This document shows positions 7,621 to 15,514 of a DNA stretch of 64,000 nucleotides, in pieces (position 1 is the first letter of the stretch; every line of letters begins with the position of its first letter). Source of the DNA: Candidatus Roseilinea sp. (lineage in GTDB: Bacteria; Chloroflexota; Anaerolineae; J036; Brachytrichaceae). The stretch lies in the NCBI GenBank assembly GCA_025998955.1, contig AP024676.1:2418001-2482000 (forward strand), written 5' to 3'. The notes below the pieces were generated by a model, which did not search any database, was not told the DNA's origin, and was given only the letters and a program-made list of their open reading frames with translations. Made by a program: the position numbers and the translations under genes.

Positions 7621-8616
7621 ATGAAATTCGCAAAGCGTGTCTCGTTATTGATCCCCGCGCTGGCACTCATGCTTTCTGCATGCGGCGCACCTGCTGCTGA
7701 GGTAGACAGGAATAGCGACTTCTTCCTGGCTCTACCCCGCATAGAAGTCGCACTTGACGACAACGGTGTACCCTCGATCGCGGGCATCAGCCCCGAACTC
7801 CTCAATACGTTGACGTTCGGGCAACTGAACCTCGCACAGTTTGCGATCGGCAAGGACTGGGTAGACTATCTGAAGAGCACGGGCGTGCAGCACATTGAGC
7901 TTGCCTTCAGCGGCAAGGGCGCGTATATCTACGCGAACGGCAAGCAACTGCCGTCCATCAGCCTGAGTGAGGAGTCGGTGTCCAACATCGGCGACGTGGC
8001 CGAGAGCGTCACCCCTATCTTCGCTCCGGGGTATGAAGGCTATGCCGCGTTGGCGAAGCGCTTCCTGCCGCTGGCTCGCAGCCTCGGCCTGGGTCTGGTG
8101 ATCCGCGTCCCGAGCACCGGCGCGCCGGAGATCCCGCTGCGCGATCCGAAGGCGCCTGCGCCGGCTGCGCCTGCGACGCCGGGCGAAGATTCGGTGCTGG
8201 TTCGCGTCGTGATTGATTACGATCAAAACGGCGTGCCATCGGTCGCCGGCGTCTCCGCCACGGAGCTCGAGCAGCTGTTCGGCTTGGATCTGACCACGGT
8301 CAAGCTTGATCCGAACTTTGTCCGCGCACTGATAGATCGCGGCGTCCAGCACATCTCGATGCGCAGTGAAGGTGACGGCCTGGCCCTAGCCTTCAACGAC
8401 AAGCCGCTCCCCAACTTGGTGTGCGATGCAAACTGCTTGACGAACACGTCTGAGGTGATCGTCGCCCTCAACACGTATCCGGAGTTCAGCCAGATCAACA
8501 CGCTGGTCGAGAAGTTCGGTCCGACGCTGGCGAGCGTCAATGCCGAAATCGCGCTGCGCTTCCCACCTGCGCCTGGCTCGCAGAGGATTCCGCTGCCCTT
8601 CGGATCGGGCAACTAG
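7621..8616 (+). CDS. Lipoprotein with two duplicated domains
   Basis: 331 residues from ATG 7621, chosen because GGAGGG lies about 10 bases upstream and the product then starts with a lipoprotein signal peptide with lipobox LSAC. Two homologous halves follow. Half 1 has LDDNGVPSIAGIS, then a helix region and STGVQHIELAFSGKG. Half 2 has YDQNGVPSVAGVS and DRGVQHISMRSEGDG. A Pro/Ala linker (about residues 182-195) separates them. I do not know a named family. The protein is probably anchored outside the cytoplasmic membrane, with function unknown. It is followed 30 bp later by a membrane/coiled-coil gene, likely in the same operon, ending at the terminator at 9231. Confidence 0.75.
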   Translation: MKFAKRVSLLIPALALMLSACGAPAAEVDRNSDFFLALPRIEVALDDNGVPSIAGISPELLNTLTFGQLNLAQFAIGKDWVDYLKSTGVQHIELAFSGKGAYIYANGKQLPSISLSEESVSNIGDVAESVTPIFAPGYEGYAALAKRFLPLARSLGLGLVIRVPSTGAPEIPLRDPKAPAPAAPATPGEDSVLVRVVIDYDQNGVPSVAGVSATELEQLFGLDLTTVKLDPNFVRALIDRGVQHISMRSEGDGLALAFNDKPLPNLVCDANCLTNTSEVIVALNTYPEFSQINTLVEKFGPTLASVNAEIALRFPPAPGSQRIPLPFGSGN

Positions 8617-8646
8617 TCGCATTCGAGGGCGAAAGGGGTTACACCT

Positions 8647-9135
8647 ATGAACGTACCGCGAAGATACGGCGGGCTAAGAGTCTTGGGGACGATCCTCATC
8701 GTCGCGGGCATCGTCGTGCTCGTCTTGGGGCTAATCAGCGGCCTGATCTTGCTGACGGGTAACTTCTGGCCCGGCTACAACCAAGGCTTCAACATGGTCG
8801 GCTGGGGCCCGGTTCTCGTGGGCCTGGCAAACGGCATTCCGCTGCTCGCATTCGGCGCCGTGCTGCGCCTCCTCACTGACGTTGAGTACAACTCGCGCGC
8901 AGCCATGCAAGTGGCTGAGCAGAGCCGCAAGTCGGCCGAGGCAGCGGTGAAGAACAGCGAGATGCTGATGAAGAACACCGAGACGTTGATGCGCAACACA
9001 GAAGTGGCCGTTCGCAACACGGAGACAGCGCTGAAAAGCGTTGGGAGCGCGCTGGCTCCTGCAGCCGCCGCAGTATCTGGAGCGATAGAATCAGCAGCCG
9101 GTGCCGCGACGAAGGAAGCAGGAGCTAACGCCTAG
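8647..9135 (+). CDS. Two-TM membrane protein with heptad-repeat tail
   Basis: 162 residues. Two hydrophobic segments (about residues 12-37 and 50-73) are followed by a soluble tail. The tail contains consecutive seven-residue units, KNSEMLM, KNTETLM, RNTEVAV, RNTETAL, which should form a coiled coil, then an Ala-rich end. No family is recognised. It follows the duplicated-domain lipoprotein by 30 bp and precedes a strong terminator, so the two form a probable envelope operon. Role unknown; the tail could mediate oligomerisation. Confidence 0.7.
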   Translation: MNVPRRYGGLRVLGTILIVAGIVVLVLGLISGLILLTGNFWPGYNQGFNMVGWGPVLVGLANGIPLLAFGAVLRLLTDVEYNSRAAMQVAEQSRKSAEAAVKNSEMLMKNTETLMRNTEVAVRNTETALKSVGSALAPAAAAVSGAIESAAGAATKEAGANA

Positions 9136-9230
9136 GCAATGGCAGCAGGGACGTGACGGAGCACAGCCGCAAAACGTCACCTCGTTGCTCAGAAGCCAGG
9201 CGACGGCCCACTCATTAGCCTGTCGCACCG

Positions 9231-9268
9231 AAAGCGGGCGTCCCGATGAGGGACGCCCGCTTTTTGTT
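9231..9268 (+). terminator. Rho-independent terminator
   Basis: An 11-bp perfect GC-rich stem (GCGGGCGTCCC, 9234-9244, with 9250-9260) closes a GATGA loop and is followed by TTTTTGTTT. It ends the operon 7621-9135. This is the only textbook U-tract terminator noted in the window. Confidence 0.9.
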
Positions 9269-9361
9269 TCTCGGCATTGGCAAACGCATCGCAGTCAAAG
9301 CGTAGGCTTTTCGTGCTCACCTCAAAGCGCAGCTTATCATCCAAGCCGCTACAACCTAGGC

Positions 9362-10642
9362 ATGCTTAAACGCTTCGTCTTCAACGAAGGCCGGGCACGC
9401 ATCCGTCGCTCGCCCCTCGCTGCGATTGCCCTCAGTTTCGCCCTGCTGTGCAGCGTAACTAGCGTGACCTACGCCGGCGCGCCTCAGGCGATGGACCCGC
9501 GCGGCAAGGTGCCCGGCGTCGCTGATTTCTCCTGCCCGCGCCCACGCGCGGCGACCAACCGATTCGGCTACGGCATCCAGAGCAACTGGCCGGTCGGCGA
9601 TATCGGCTATTGGAACAGCGTGATGGCCGGCCAGTTGAAGATGAACTGGACGCGCGCCAAGGTCAACTGGCACGAGTTCGAGCCGGCGCCAGGCGCGCCG
9701 AACACCTTTCAATTTCAGCTCTTCGACGCCTTCGTGGCCGATGCGAACCGGAAGGGGCTGAACATCGTCGTGACCGTCACTCAGCCGCCGGCGTGGACGC
9801 GCGTCACGCCGGCCCGCAATCCCACCCAGCGCCCCAGCCCGCCGGAGTTGCCGGGCGAAGGCGTGCGTTTCTTCCGACTGATCGCCGCGCGCTACAAAGG
9901 TTGCATCCAGGCGATCGAGGTGCTGAACGAGACCAACCTCGACCGCGAGTGGGTGGTGGCGTCCGGTGAACTACGCGCGGCGGACTACGTAGCGTTCCTG
10001 CGCGAAGTGACCCCTGTGCTGCGCAGCATAGATCGCCGGCTGATCATCATCATGGCCGCGCCCTCGCCGACCGGCGCGAACATCCCCGGCGTGGCGCAGG
10101 ACGACTTCCTCTATCTCGAAGACTTCGTGCGCGCCGGCGGGCTGAACCTGGTGGATTGCATCGGTGTGCACCTGAACGGCTACAACATGCCGCCGGACAA
10201 GCGCTGGGACGAAGGCTACAACGACCCGACGGCGCGCTTTCGCGGGCCGTTCGACAACCCGCATCACTCCTGGTCGTTCATCAGCACCATTGAGGGTTAC
10301 CGCCAGCGCACCAACAAGCCCATGTGCGTGACCGAGTTCGGCTGGGCGTCTGCCGAGAACCTGACGCGCAAGGACGGCTCGCCGCTGAGCGGCGCTGCGC
10401 CGGGCTTCGACTTCGCGTTGGACAACACCGAAGCGGAACAGGCGGCCTGGATCGTGAACGGCTTCCAATTGCTTCGCCGGTTGGGCTACGTCCGCTTCGG
10501 TATCGTCTTCAATTTGGACTTCATTCAGAAGATCGGCCAGAATCCCGACGAGCCCGGCGGTGACCCGGCGCTATACAGCGTGATCCGGCAGAACGGTGCA
10601 CCGCGCCCGGCGTTCGAGGCACTGCGCGACATGCGGCGCTAG
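9362..10642 (+). CDS. Secreted clan GH-A type glycoside hydrolase
   Basis: 426 residues from ATG 9362. Residues 17-39 form a signal peptide ending near TYAGA. The mature part is a TIM-barrel glycosidase. IEVLNETNL carries the Asn-Glu acid/base pair (E190), and CVTEFGW carries the nucleophile (E325), the two-glutamate arrangement of retaining clan A enzymes (GH5, GH39 and similar). The target linkage is unknown. It stands alone on the plus strand after the terminator, converging on the minus-strand polyol cluster, and could release sugars for the importers there. No Shine-Dalgarno is evident. Confidence 0.75.
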   Translation: MLKRFVFNEGRARIRRSPLAAIALSFALLCSVTSVTYAGAPQAMDPRGKVPGVADFSCPRPRAATNRFGYGIQSNWPVGDIGYWNSVMAGQLKMNWTRAKVNWHEFEPAPGAPNTFQFQLFDAFVADANRKGLNIVVTVTQPPAWTRVTPARNPTQRPSPPELPGEGVRFFRLIAARYKGCIQAIEVLNETNLDREWVVASGELRAADYVAFLREVTPVLRSIDRRLIIIMAAPSPTGANIPGVAQDDFLYLEDFVRAGGLNLVDCIGVHLNGYNMPPDKRWDEGYNDPTARFRGPFDNPHHSWSFISTIEGYRQRTNKPMCVTEFGWASAENLTRKDGSPLSGAAPGFDFALDNTEAEQAAWIVNGFQLLRRLGYVRFGIVFNLDFIQKIGQNPDEPGGDPALYSVIRQNGAPRPAFEALRDMRR

Positions 10643-10661
10643 GAAAACCGAGAAGCAAGCG

Positions 10662-11300
10662 TCAAGAGTTCAGTGATTCTTCGATCGTTTTGATGATCAG
10701 CCACGCGCTCGTCGCACCGGCGTCTTGATAGCCGCGCGCGCGTTCGCCCAGCCGGCTGGCGCGCCCGCGCTTCGGGATGAGGTGCTTCGTGCTTTCCACG
10801 CCGGCAAGCGCTGCCGCCGTCGCCCGGCTCAGACCTTCGCTCAACGAAGCCCCGGCTTCGGCAGCCTCGCGCAGCGCGTTCGCTGCCGGCAGCCAAGCAT
10901 CGAGCAGCGTCTTATCGCCCAATTCGGCCTTGCCGACGTTTTGCATCTCGCGCGCCATGGCTTCGTAGATCGTCGCCCAGTCGGCAGAAGTGTCGAGGGT
11001 GGCTTTGCCGGCGGCCGCGCGCGCGGCTGCTTCAAACGCGCCTTCGTAGAGCGCACCGGAGGCTGCGCCCACTTCATCGGCAAACGCTTCGGCGACCGTG
11101 CGAAAGGCGGTTTCCGGAGTGGGATTCTGCAGCGCCTGTAGGGCTTTGCGGGCAGTGCGCATACCGATGGTCATGCTTACGCCATGGTCACCATCGCCGA
11201 CGTCACTATCCAGCGCGCACAGGTAGTCCTTGTTCGTTTCGATCACATTCGCCACGGTGATCAACGCGGCGGTCACTTTCGGTCCATCAATAGGTGTCAT
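10662..11300 (-). CDS. dhaL: DhaL-type kinase subunit (ATP-binding), copy 1
   Basis: 212 residues. The Mg-ATP-binding aspartates of DhaL are in LDSDVGDGDHG (D31, D36, D38). DhaL transfers phosphate to a ketose covalently held by DhaK. It pairs with the DhaK gene upstream (11475-12467). Their spacer is entirely an 18-bp tandem repeat and leaves no Shine-Dalgarno before this start (ACCCACC-ATG). As the pair differs from copy 2 and sits with RpiB- and TIM-family isomerases, the substrate may be erythrulose rather than dihydroxyacetone (inference). It is the last gene of the 36 kb minus-strand run. Confidence 0.85.
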   Translation of the reverse strand: MTPIDGPKVTAALITVANVIETNKDYLCALDSDVGDGDHGVSMTIGMRTARKALQALQNPTPETAFRTVAEAFADEVGAASGALYEGAFEAAARAAAGKATLDTSADWATIYEAMAREMQNVGKAELGDKTLLDAWLPAANALREAAEAGASLSEGLSRATAAALAGVESTKHLIPKRGRASRLGERARGYQDAGATSAWLIIKTIEESLNS

Positions 11301-11302
11301 GG

Positions 11303-11470
11303 TGGGTGTCGTTCGTGTCGCTAGTGTCGGTGGTGTCGTTGGTGTCGGTGGTGTTATTAGCGTCGGTGGTGTCGTTGGTGTCAGTGGTGTCGTTGGTGTC
11401 AGTGGTGTCGTTGGCGTTGCAATGGCCCCGACACCGTTGATACTCCCGACACCACCGACACCCGCAACAC
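11303..11470 (-). repeat. 18-bp tandem repeat filling the dhaK-dhaL spacer
   Basis: On the plus strand the units read GGTGTCGTTGGTGTCGGT with variants, about six to seven copies (11303-11418). They are followed by complementary CGACACC units (11426-11470), so the whole can fold back on itself. It occupies nearly all 174 bases between the two subunit genes of one enzyme. On the minus strand it reads as an Asp/Thr-rich peptide (NDTTDT), but no start or family supports translation. Confidence 0.85.
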
Positions 11471-11474
11471 CGCT

Positions 11475-12467
11475 TCAAAACTGCTTGATCATCGGCGTGT
11501 GCATCGGCATGGCCAGCAGGTCGTGTAGCTCGGCATCCAGCCGCATCAGCGAGACCGAAGCGCCGGCCATCTCCAGCGACGTCGCATATTCACCGACATA
11601 CTTGCGACGGATGGTGATGCGCCGTGCGTCGAGGATCTGCTTCACCCGCCGGTACATCACGTAGAGCTCCTCGTATGGTGTCGCGCCCAGCCCGTTGACC
11701 AGCACGGCCACGTCGCTACCGGTGAAGTCCAGGTCAGCCAGGATGGTCTCGACCAGCTCATCCACAATGGCATCTACGGGCGCAAGTTTGGCGCGGCGCA
11801 CACCCGGCTCGCCATGGACGCCGAGCCCCACCTCCATCTCATCGTCGCCGATGGTAAACGTAGGCTTGCCGTTGGCCGGCACGGTGCAAGCGGTCAGCGC
11901 CACGCCCATCGTGCGCGTATTGGCATTGGCCTTGCGGGCTGTGGCAACGACGGCATCGAAATCGGCCATCGTCTCGGCCTTCGCGCACAGGGCCTTAACG
12001 ACGAGAAATGCGCCGGCGATGCCGCGTCGGTGATGCACTTCGCTCGGCGGCGCGGAGGCTACGTCGTCCGTGCCGAGCACGGTGGCGACGCGGATGCCCT
12101 CGGCTTCGGCCATCGCTGCCGCGCGGTCGAAATTCAGCACATCGCCGGCGTAGTTGCCGTAGAAATACACCACGCCGGCGCCGCCGTTCGCCGCGCGCGT
12201 GGCTTCTAAGATGGGCTTGGCCGGCGGCGAGGCGAAGATGTTGCCGGCGGGCGCGGCATCCGCACCGCCCTTGCCGACGAAGGCAGTGTAGAGCGGGAGA
12301 TGGCCGGAGCCGCCGCCAACCACCACGCCAACCTTACCTTTGATCGGCGCATCAATGCGGGCAATGGCGCGCCGGCCCACGCGCTTGATCAGGTCATCGT
12401 GCGCGGCACAGAAACCTTCCAGCATCTCCTCGACGAAGTCGAAGGGGTCATTGATCAGCTTTTTCAT
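11475..12467 (-). CDS. dhaK: DhaK-type ketose kinase, substrate subunit, copy 1
   Basis: 330 residues from ATG 12467 (an upstream ATG in spacer repeat is rejected because MKKLIN matches the second copy and the family). The substrate-binding His is in GLGVHGEPG (H218). Asp109 (YAGDVLNF) and His56 (GGGSGH) are also kept. The loop after His56 reads GHLPLY rather than the GHEP of true DhaK and of copy 2, and other segments (FASPPAKP, HHRRG) also diverge. It is therefore a distinct DhaK-family subtype, such as those known to phosphorylate D- or L-erythrulose. The substrate is inferred only. Partner: DhaL at 10662-11300. Confidence 0.85.
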   Translation of the reverse strand: MKKLINDPFDFVEEMLEGFCAAHDDLIKRVGRRAIARIDAPIKGKVGVVVGGGSGHLPLYTAFVGKGGADAAPAGNIFASPPAKPILEATRAANGGAGVVYFYGNYAGDVLNFDRAAAMAEAEGIRVATVLGTDDVASAPPSEVHHRRGIAGAFLVVKALCAKAETMADFDAVVATARKANANTRTMGVALTACTVPANGKPTFTIGDDEMEVGLGVHGEPGVRRAKLAPVDAIVDELVETILADLDFTGSDVAVLVNGLGATPYEELYVMYRRVKQILDARRITIRRKYVGEYATSLEMAGASVSLMRLDAELHDLLAMPMHTPMIKQF

Positions 12468-12502
12468 TTTCAACCACGATCCTCCATACGGACAAGCGGG
12501 CG

Positions 12503-12547
12503 CGAAGAACACGAAGGCCCTTCCTGGGTGTACCTTCGTGTTCTTCG
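12503..12547 (-). repeat. Hairpin repeat between rpiB-like and dhaK genes
   Basis: A perfect 15-bp inverted repeat, CGAAGAACACGAAGG (12503-12517) and its complement (12533-12547), has a 15-base loop. It belongs to the same word family as 4406-4523. It lies directly after the stop of the RpiB-family gene (12552) and before dhaK. There is no U-tract. Confidence 0.75.
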
Positions 12548-12551
12548 TGGA

Positions 12552-13013
12552 TTATCGCTGTTGTTCCGACTCGATTTGCGCGATCTTGGACACTTTGCGC
12601 GTGCTAGCGCCGCCCTGGAATTCGCTGGCCATCCACACGTCCACGATCTGTTTGGCAAGCTCAGGGCCGATCACACGCGCGCCCATCGTGATGATCTGCG
12701 CGTTGTTGCTCTTGCGCGCGCGCTCAGCAGAATAGGTATCGTGCGCCTGCGCGGCATACACGCCCGGCACCTTATTCGCCGTAATCGCCATGCCGATGCC
12801 CGTGCCGCAGATCAGGATGCCGCGCTCGAACTTGTGCGCCGCGATGTCCCGGGCCAGCACAACGGCGATGTCCGGGTAGTCCACCGGATCGGGCGTGCTC
12901 GGGCCGTAATCCGTGACCTCAACGCCCTGCGATTCGAGGTGCTTCTTGATGATCTCCTTCAACACATAGCCGGCGTCGTCTGCGCCGATGGCCACTTGTC
13001 TTTTATCACTCAT
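12552..13013 (-). CDS. rpiB: RpiB/LacAB-family sugar-phosphate isomerase
   Basis: 153 residues from ATG 13013, with GGAG 6-9 bases upstream. The catalytic Cys is in ILICGTGIGMAI (C69), and the C-terminal part matches RpiB/LacA/LacB enzymes. Two conserved positions differ from ribose-5-phosphate isomerase B. GSDHAG is GADDAG here (His to Asp), and the REHNDAN segment reads ARKSNNAQ. RpiB-family enzymes also act on 4-carbon sugar phosphates in erythritol and threitol pathways (EryI, DerI). Between two DhaK/DhaL kinases and near TIM homologues, an erythrulose-4-phosphate isomerase is a reasonable inference. Symbol used in the family sense. Confidence 0.8.
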   Translation of the reverse strand: MSDKRQVAIGADDAGYVLKEIIKKHLESQGVEVTDYGPSTPDPVDYPDIAVVLARDIAAHKFERGILICGTGIGMAITANKVPGVYAAQAHDTYSAERARKSNNAQIITMGARVIGPELAKQIVDVWMASEFQGGASTRKVSKIAQIESEQQR

Positions 13014-13120
13014 GTCAAGTCTCCACACATCCGCTGGTGTGCTTAGAGCAGAGCACTATATCCGGCGTATAGGTCGGGATCCTTCATGCGCTTAGAAGGC
13101 GCTTTGCTGAGCACAGTTCA

Positions 13121-14074
13121 TCACTCTGTCATCGGCAACGTCTCTGCCGCGTTCATGAATTCAACCGTCTTCTCGAAGTCACGAATGCCCGCATCAGAGC
13201 CGAGGCCGGTAGCCACCAGCGCCGACGCGGCAGTCGCCAGCCGCATGCTGTCCTCGATATCCCAGCCGCGCGACAAACCGACAATGAAGCCGGCGCAGTA
13301 GGCGTCGCCGCATCCGGTCGTGTCCACCACTTTTACCCGAAACGCCGGCATGCGCAAGACAATGCCGTCAGCATCGGCGTAGACGCTGCCACTCGCGCCC
13401 ATCTTGAACACGCACGCTCGCACGCCGTGATCAAGGAAGAACTTGCACACGTCGCGCCAGTCGCTCAGGCCGCAGATCATGCGCGCCTCGTCAATGCTCG
13501 GCATAAAGTAATCGAGGTAGGGTAAGCTGGGCGCGACCACGCTAAGCATGTCGTCGCGTGGGATGCCCAGGATGTCCATCGTGCTGACCACGCCGTTGTC
13601 TCGGCAGAACTTGGCGATTACCCCCGCCGGTTCACCGTCGAGCCTGGGCAAGAGGTAGAACCCGCCGAGGTGCGCGTATTGCGCAGACTTAATGGCTTCC
13701 CAATTTACGTCGTCAAGGCCGAACGCGCCATTCGCGCCAATCACGTGCAAGGCAGGACGTTCGCCATTGGGTCGGATAGGCAGCATGGTCGCCGAAGTCT
13801 GCACATCCTTTTTGCGTACGAGATAGCGCGTGTCCACGCCGTAGCTCTGCATGATCGTGATCACGGTGTCGCCGATATGATCGCTACCCAGCGCGCCCAT
13901 TGCAATCACGTCTGCACCGAGCTTGGACAGGTCAATCGCTGTGCCCGCCGCCGTGCCTGCGACGGTAAAGCGAATCTCTTCGAGCAAGTCGATGTTTTGC
14001 CCGTCAGGGATGCGCGTAACGGGCCGACCAAGCACGTCGAGGATATGAACGCCGAGACTGACAACTCTTGCCAT
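13121..14074 (-). CDS. PfkB-family carbohydrate kinase
   Basis: 317 residues. The C-terminal PfkB signature reads VDTTGCGDAYCAGF, with the catalytic Asp in GD and a Cys in place of the usual Ala of TGAGD. The N-terminal glycine pair region (VAGTAAGTA) is also present. It phosphorylates a sugar or sugar phosphate using ATP; the substrate is not known. It lies between the decayed TIM paralogue and the RpiB-family isomerase, inside the DhaK/DhaL cluster, so it probably serves the same polyol or ketose pathway. Confidence 0.85.
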   Translation of the reverse strand: MARVVSLGVHILDVLGRPVTRIPDGQNIDLLEEIRFTVAGTAAGTAIDLSKLGADVIAMGALGSDHIGDTVITIMQSYGVDTRYLVRKKDVQTSATMLPIRPNGERPALHVIGANGAFGLDDVNWEAIKSAQYAHLGGFYLLPRLDGEPAGVIAKFCRDNGVVSTMDILGIPRDDMLSVVAPSLPYLDYFMPSIDEARMICGLSDWRDVCKFFLDHGVRACVFKMGASGSVYADADGIVLRMPAFRVKVVDTTGCGDAYCAGFIVGLSRGWDIEDSMRLATAASALVATGLGSDAGIRDFEKTVEFMNAAETLPMTE

Positions 14075-14101
14075 GTTTGATACCGCCAGGGCGTTAGGAT
14101 T

Positions 14102-14806
14102 TCAAGATAGCTTTGCGTGCTCCGCACTTTCGTGGTGGAACGTCATCCACACAGCGAGGACATTTGTGAGGACGGCAACGAAGCCGTCTACTGTACAACA
14201 GGCGGCGCGGCCAATACCCATGCCGACTGCTTGCGGCAGGCATGCGTGACGTGCGCAGTTCGTCGCATCTATACTGCCGCCATACAAGATAGGCATACTG
14301 GCACTTGCTGCGCCGAACAACTCGTGCAACACACGACGAATGTTCTCGAAAGCGACACTCACGTAATCTAGATCAGCCGCCACGCTGCCTGCGCCGACCT
14401 GCTGAATGGACACCGGTTCACCCTCGTACAACATCACGCCGAGGCCATGTCGCGCAGCAGCGAGCGCTTTCCGGTTCAGCGCCTCATTGCTCTCGCCGAA
14501 CAGCGTACAACGCTCAGCATGACCAAGCATGACGAACTCAGCCCTACAGGCTTTGAGCATGAGCGGCGAAATCTCGCCAGTGAAGGCACCCTCGTCTGCC
14601 CGGTGCATATTTTGTGCACCGACCATGACGCGCGCTCCGCGAGCCGCGTCAGCCACCGCAAAGATGGACGTAAACGGCGGTGTTACCCATAGCGCTGTAT
14701 GCTTGATGTGGGGCACGGATGCGATGCGCTCGCGCAGCGTGTGAATGAACGCATGCGTCTGCGCAGATGTGTGATGCATCCTGAGATTCGTGCCAAAGAG
14801 AAACAC
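14102..14806 (-). pseudogene. Triose-phosphate isomerase paralogue without catalytic residues
   Basis: 234 residues from GTG 14806, the start equivalent to the intact paralogue at 26267-27031; a TTG at 14821 is possible. The reading frame is open and very similar to the intact copy around GHAERCTLFGES and ILYGGSIDATNCARH. The catalytic Lys is Arg here (NLRMH, R9), and 34 residues that include the catalytic Glu (YEPLW in the intact copy) are missing after residue 136. His96 is kept. The loss of Glu and Lys should abolish isomerase activity. It may be a decaying duplicate or a protein with another role. It lies between dhaL copy 2 and the PfkB kinase. Confidence 0.75.
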
Positions 14807-14824
14807 GGCAAAGATTGTCAATCG

Positions 14825-15460
14825 TCATTCAACTCCAACGACACTTGCCATCGCCTGAACAAACAGATAAGCGTTGGCTGCACCAGGGTCAATGCTCCCC
14901 ACACCGCGCTCGCCGACATAGCTGGCGCGGCCCTTCCTGGCGATCAGTCGCGCCGTCTCGTCGCGGCCGAACTTCGCTGCATCGGCGGCGCGCTGCAATG
15001 CGGCCACCACCGGCACGCCTTGCGCCACAGCGGCTTGCAGCGCCTCGACTGCGGGCACAAACGCATCGAGCATGGTCTTGTCGCCGACTTGCGCTTTGCC
15101 GCGCGCCATGACACCGTCCACGCCGGCTTGCAACGCTTCCGTCCAATCACGCAGCGACAATTCGGTCTTGCCCTGCGTTTTGCCGCCCATCTGGATGAAT
15201 AGCGTGCCGAGCAGCGGGCCGCTTGTGCCGCCCATCGTATTCACGAGTATCATGCCGACTATCTTGAAAATCGCACCGATGTCCTGCTCGGCCATGCTCG
15301 GCATCTTCGACTGCACCGCGCCCAGGCCGCGCTGCATGCTGGCCCCAAAGTCGCCATCACCCAGCATCGCGTCGAGGCGATTCAATTCGTCGGCATGCGC
15401 ATTCACCGCGTGCGCGTATGCATCCAGCCATTTGAGGATGTGCTCACGGGTAATTGTCAT
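14825..15460 (-). CDS. dhaL: DhaL-type kinase subunit, copy 2
   Basis: 211 residues, with AAGGTGA upstream of ATG 15460. The Mg-ATP site is canonical: LDAMLGDGDFG with D30, D35 and D37, and the MGGTSGPLLG segment is typical of DhaL. It follows dhaK copy 2 by 54 bp and forms the second kinase pair. Phosphate donor could be ATP; no PTS components (DhaM) are in the window. Confidence 0.9.
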   Translation of the reverse strand: MTITREHILKWLDAYAHAVNAHADELNRLDAMLGDGDFGASMQRGLGAVQSKMPSMAEQDIGAIFKIVGMILVNTMGGTSGPLLGTLFIQMGGKTQGKTELSLRDWTEALQAGVDGVMARGKAQVGDKTMLDAFVPAVEALQAAVAQGVPVVAALQRAADAAKFGRDETARLIARKGRASYVGERGVGSIDPGAANAYLFVQAMASVVGVE

Positions 15461-15514
15461 CTTGTCACCTTTCGCTGTGCTGTCTTGTCGCCACTCCGTT
15501 TCTCACTTTCGTCC

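Noticed and set aside
11303-11470. The GGTGTCGTTGGTGTC tandem array as a CRISPR array
   Set aside because: Units are contiguous and 18 bp long without unique spacers, and no cas gene is near.
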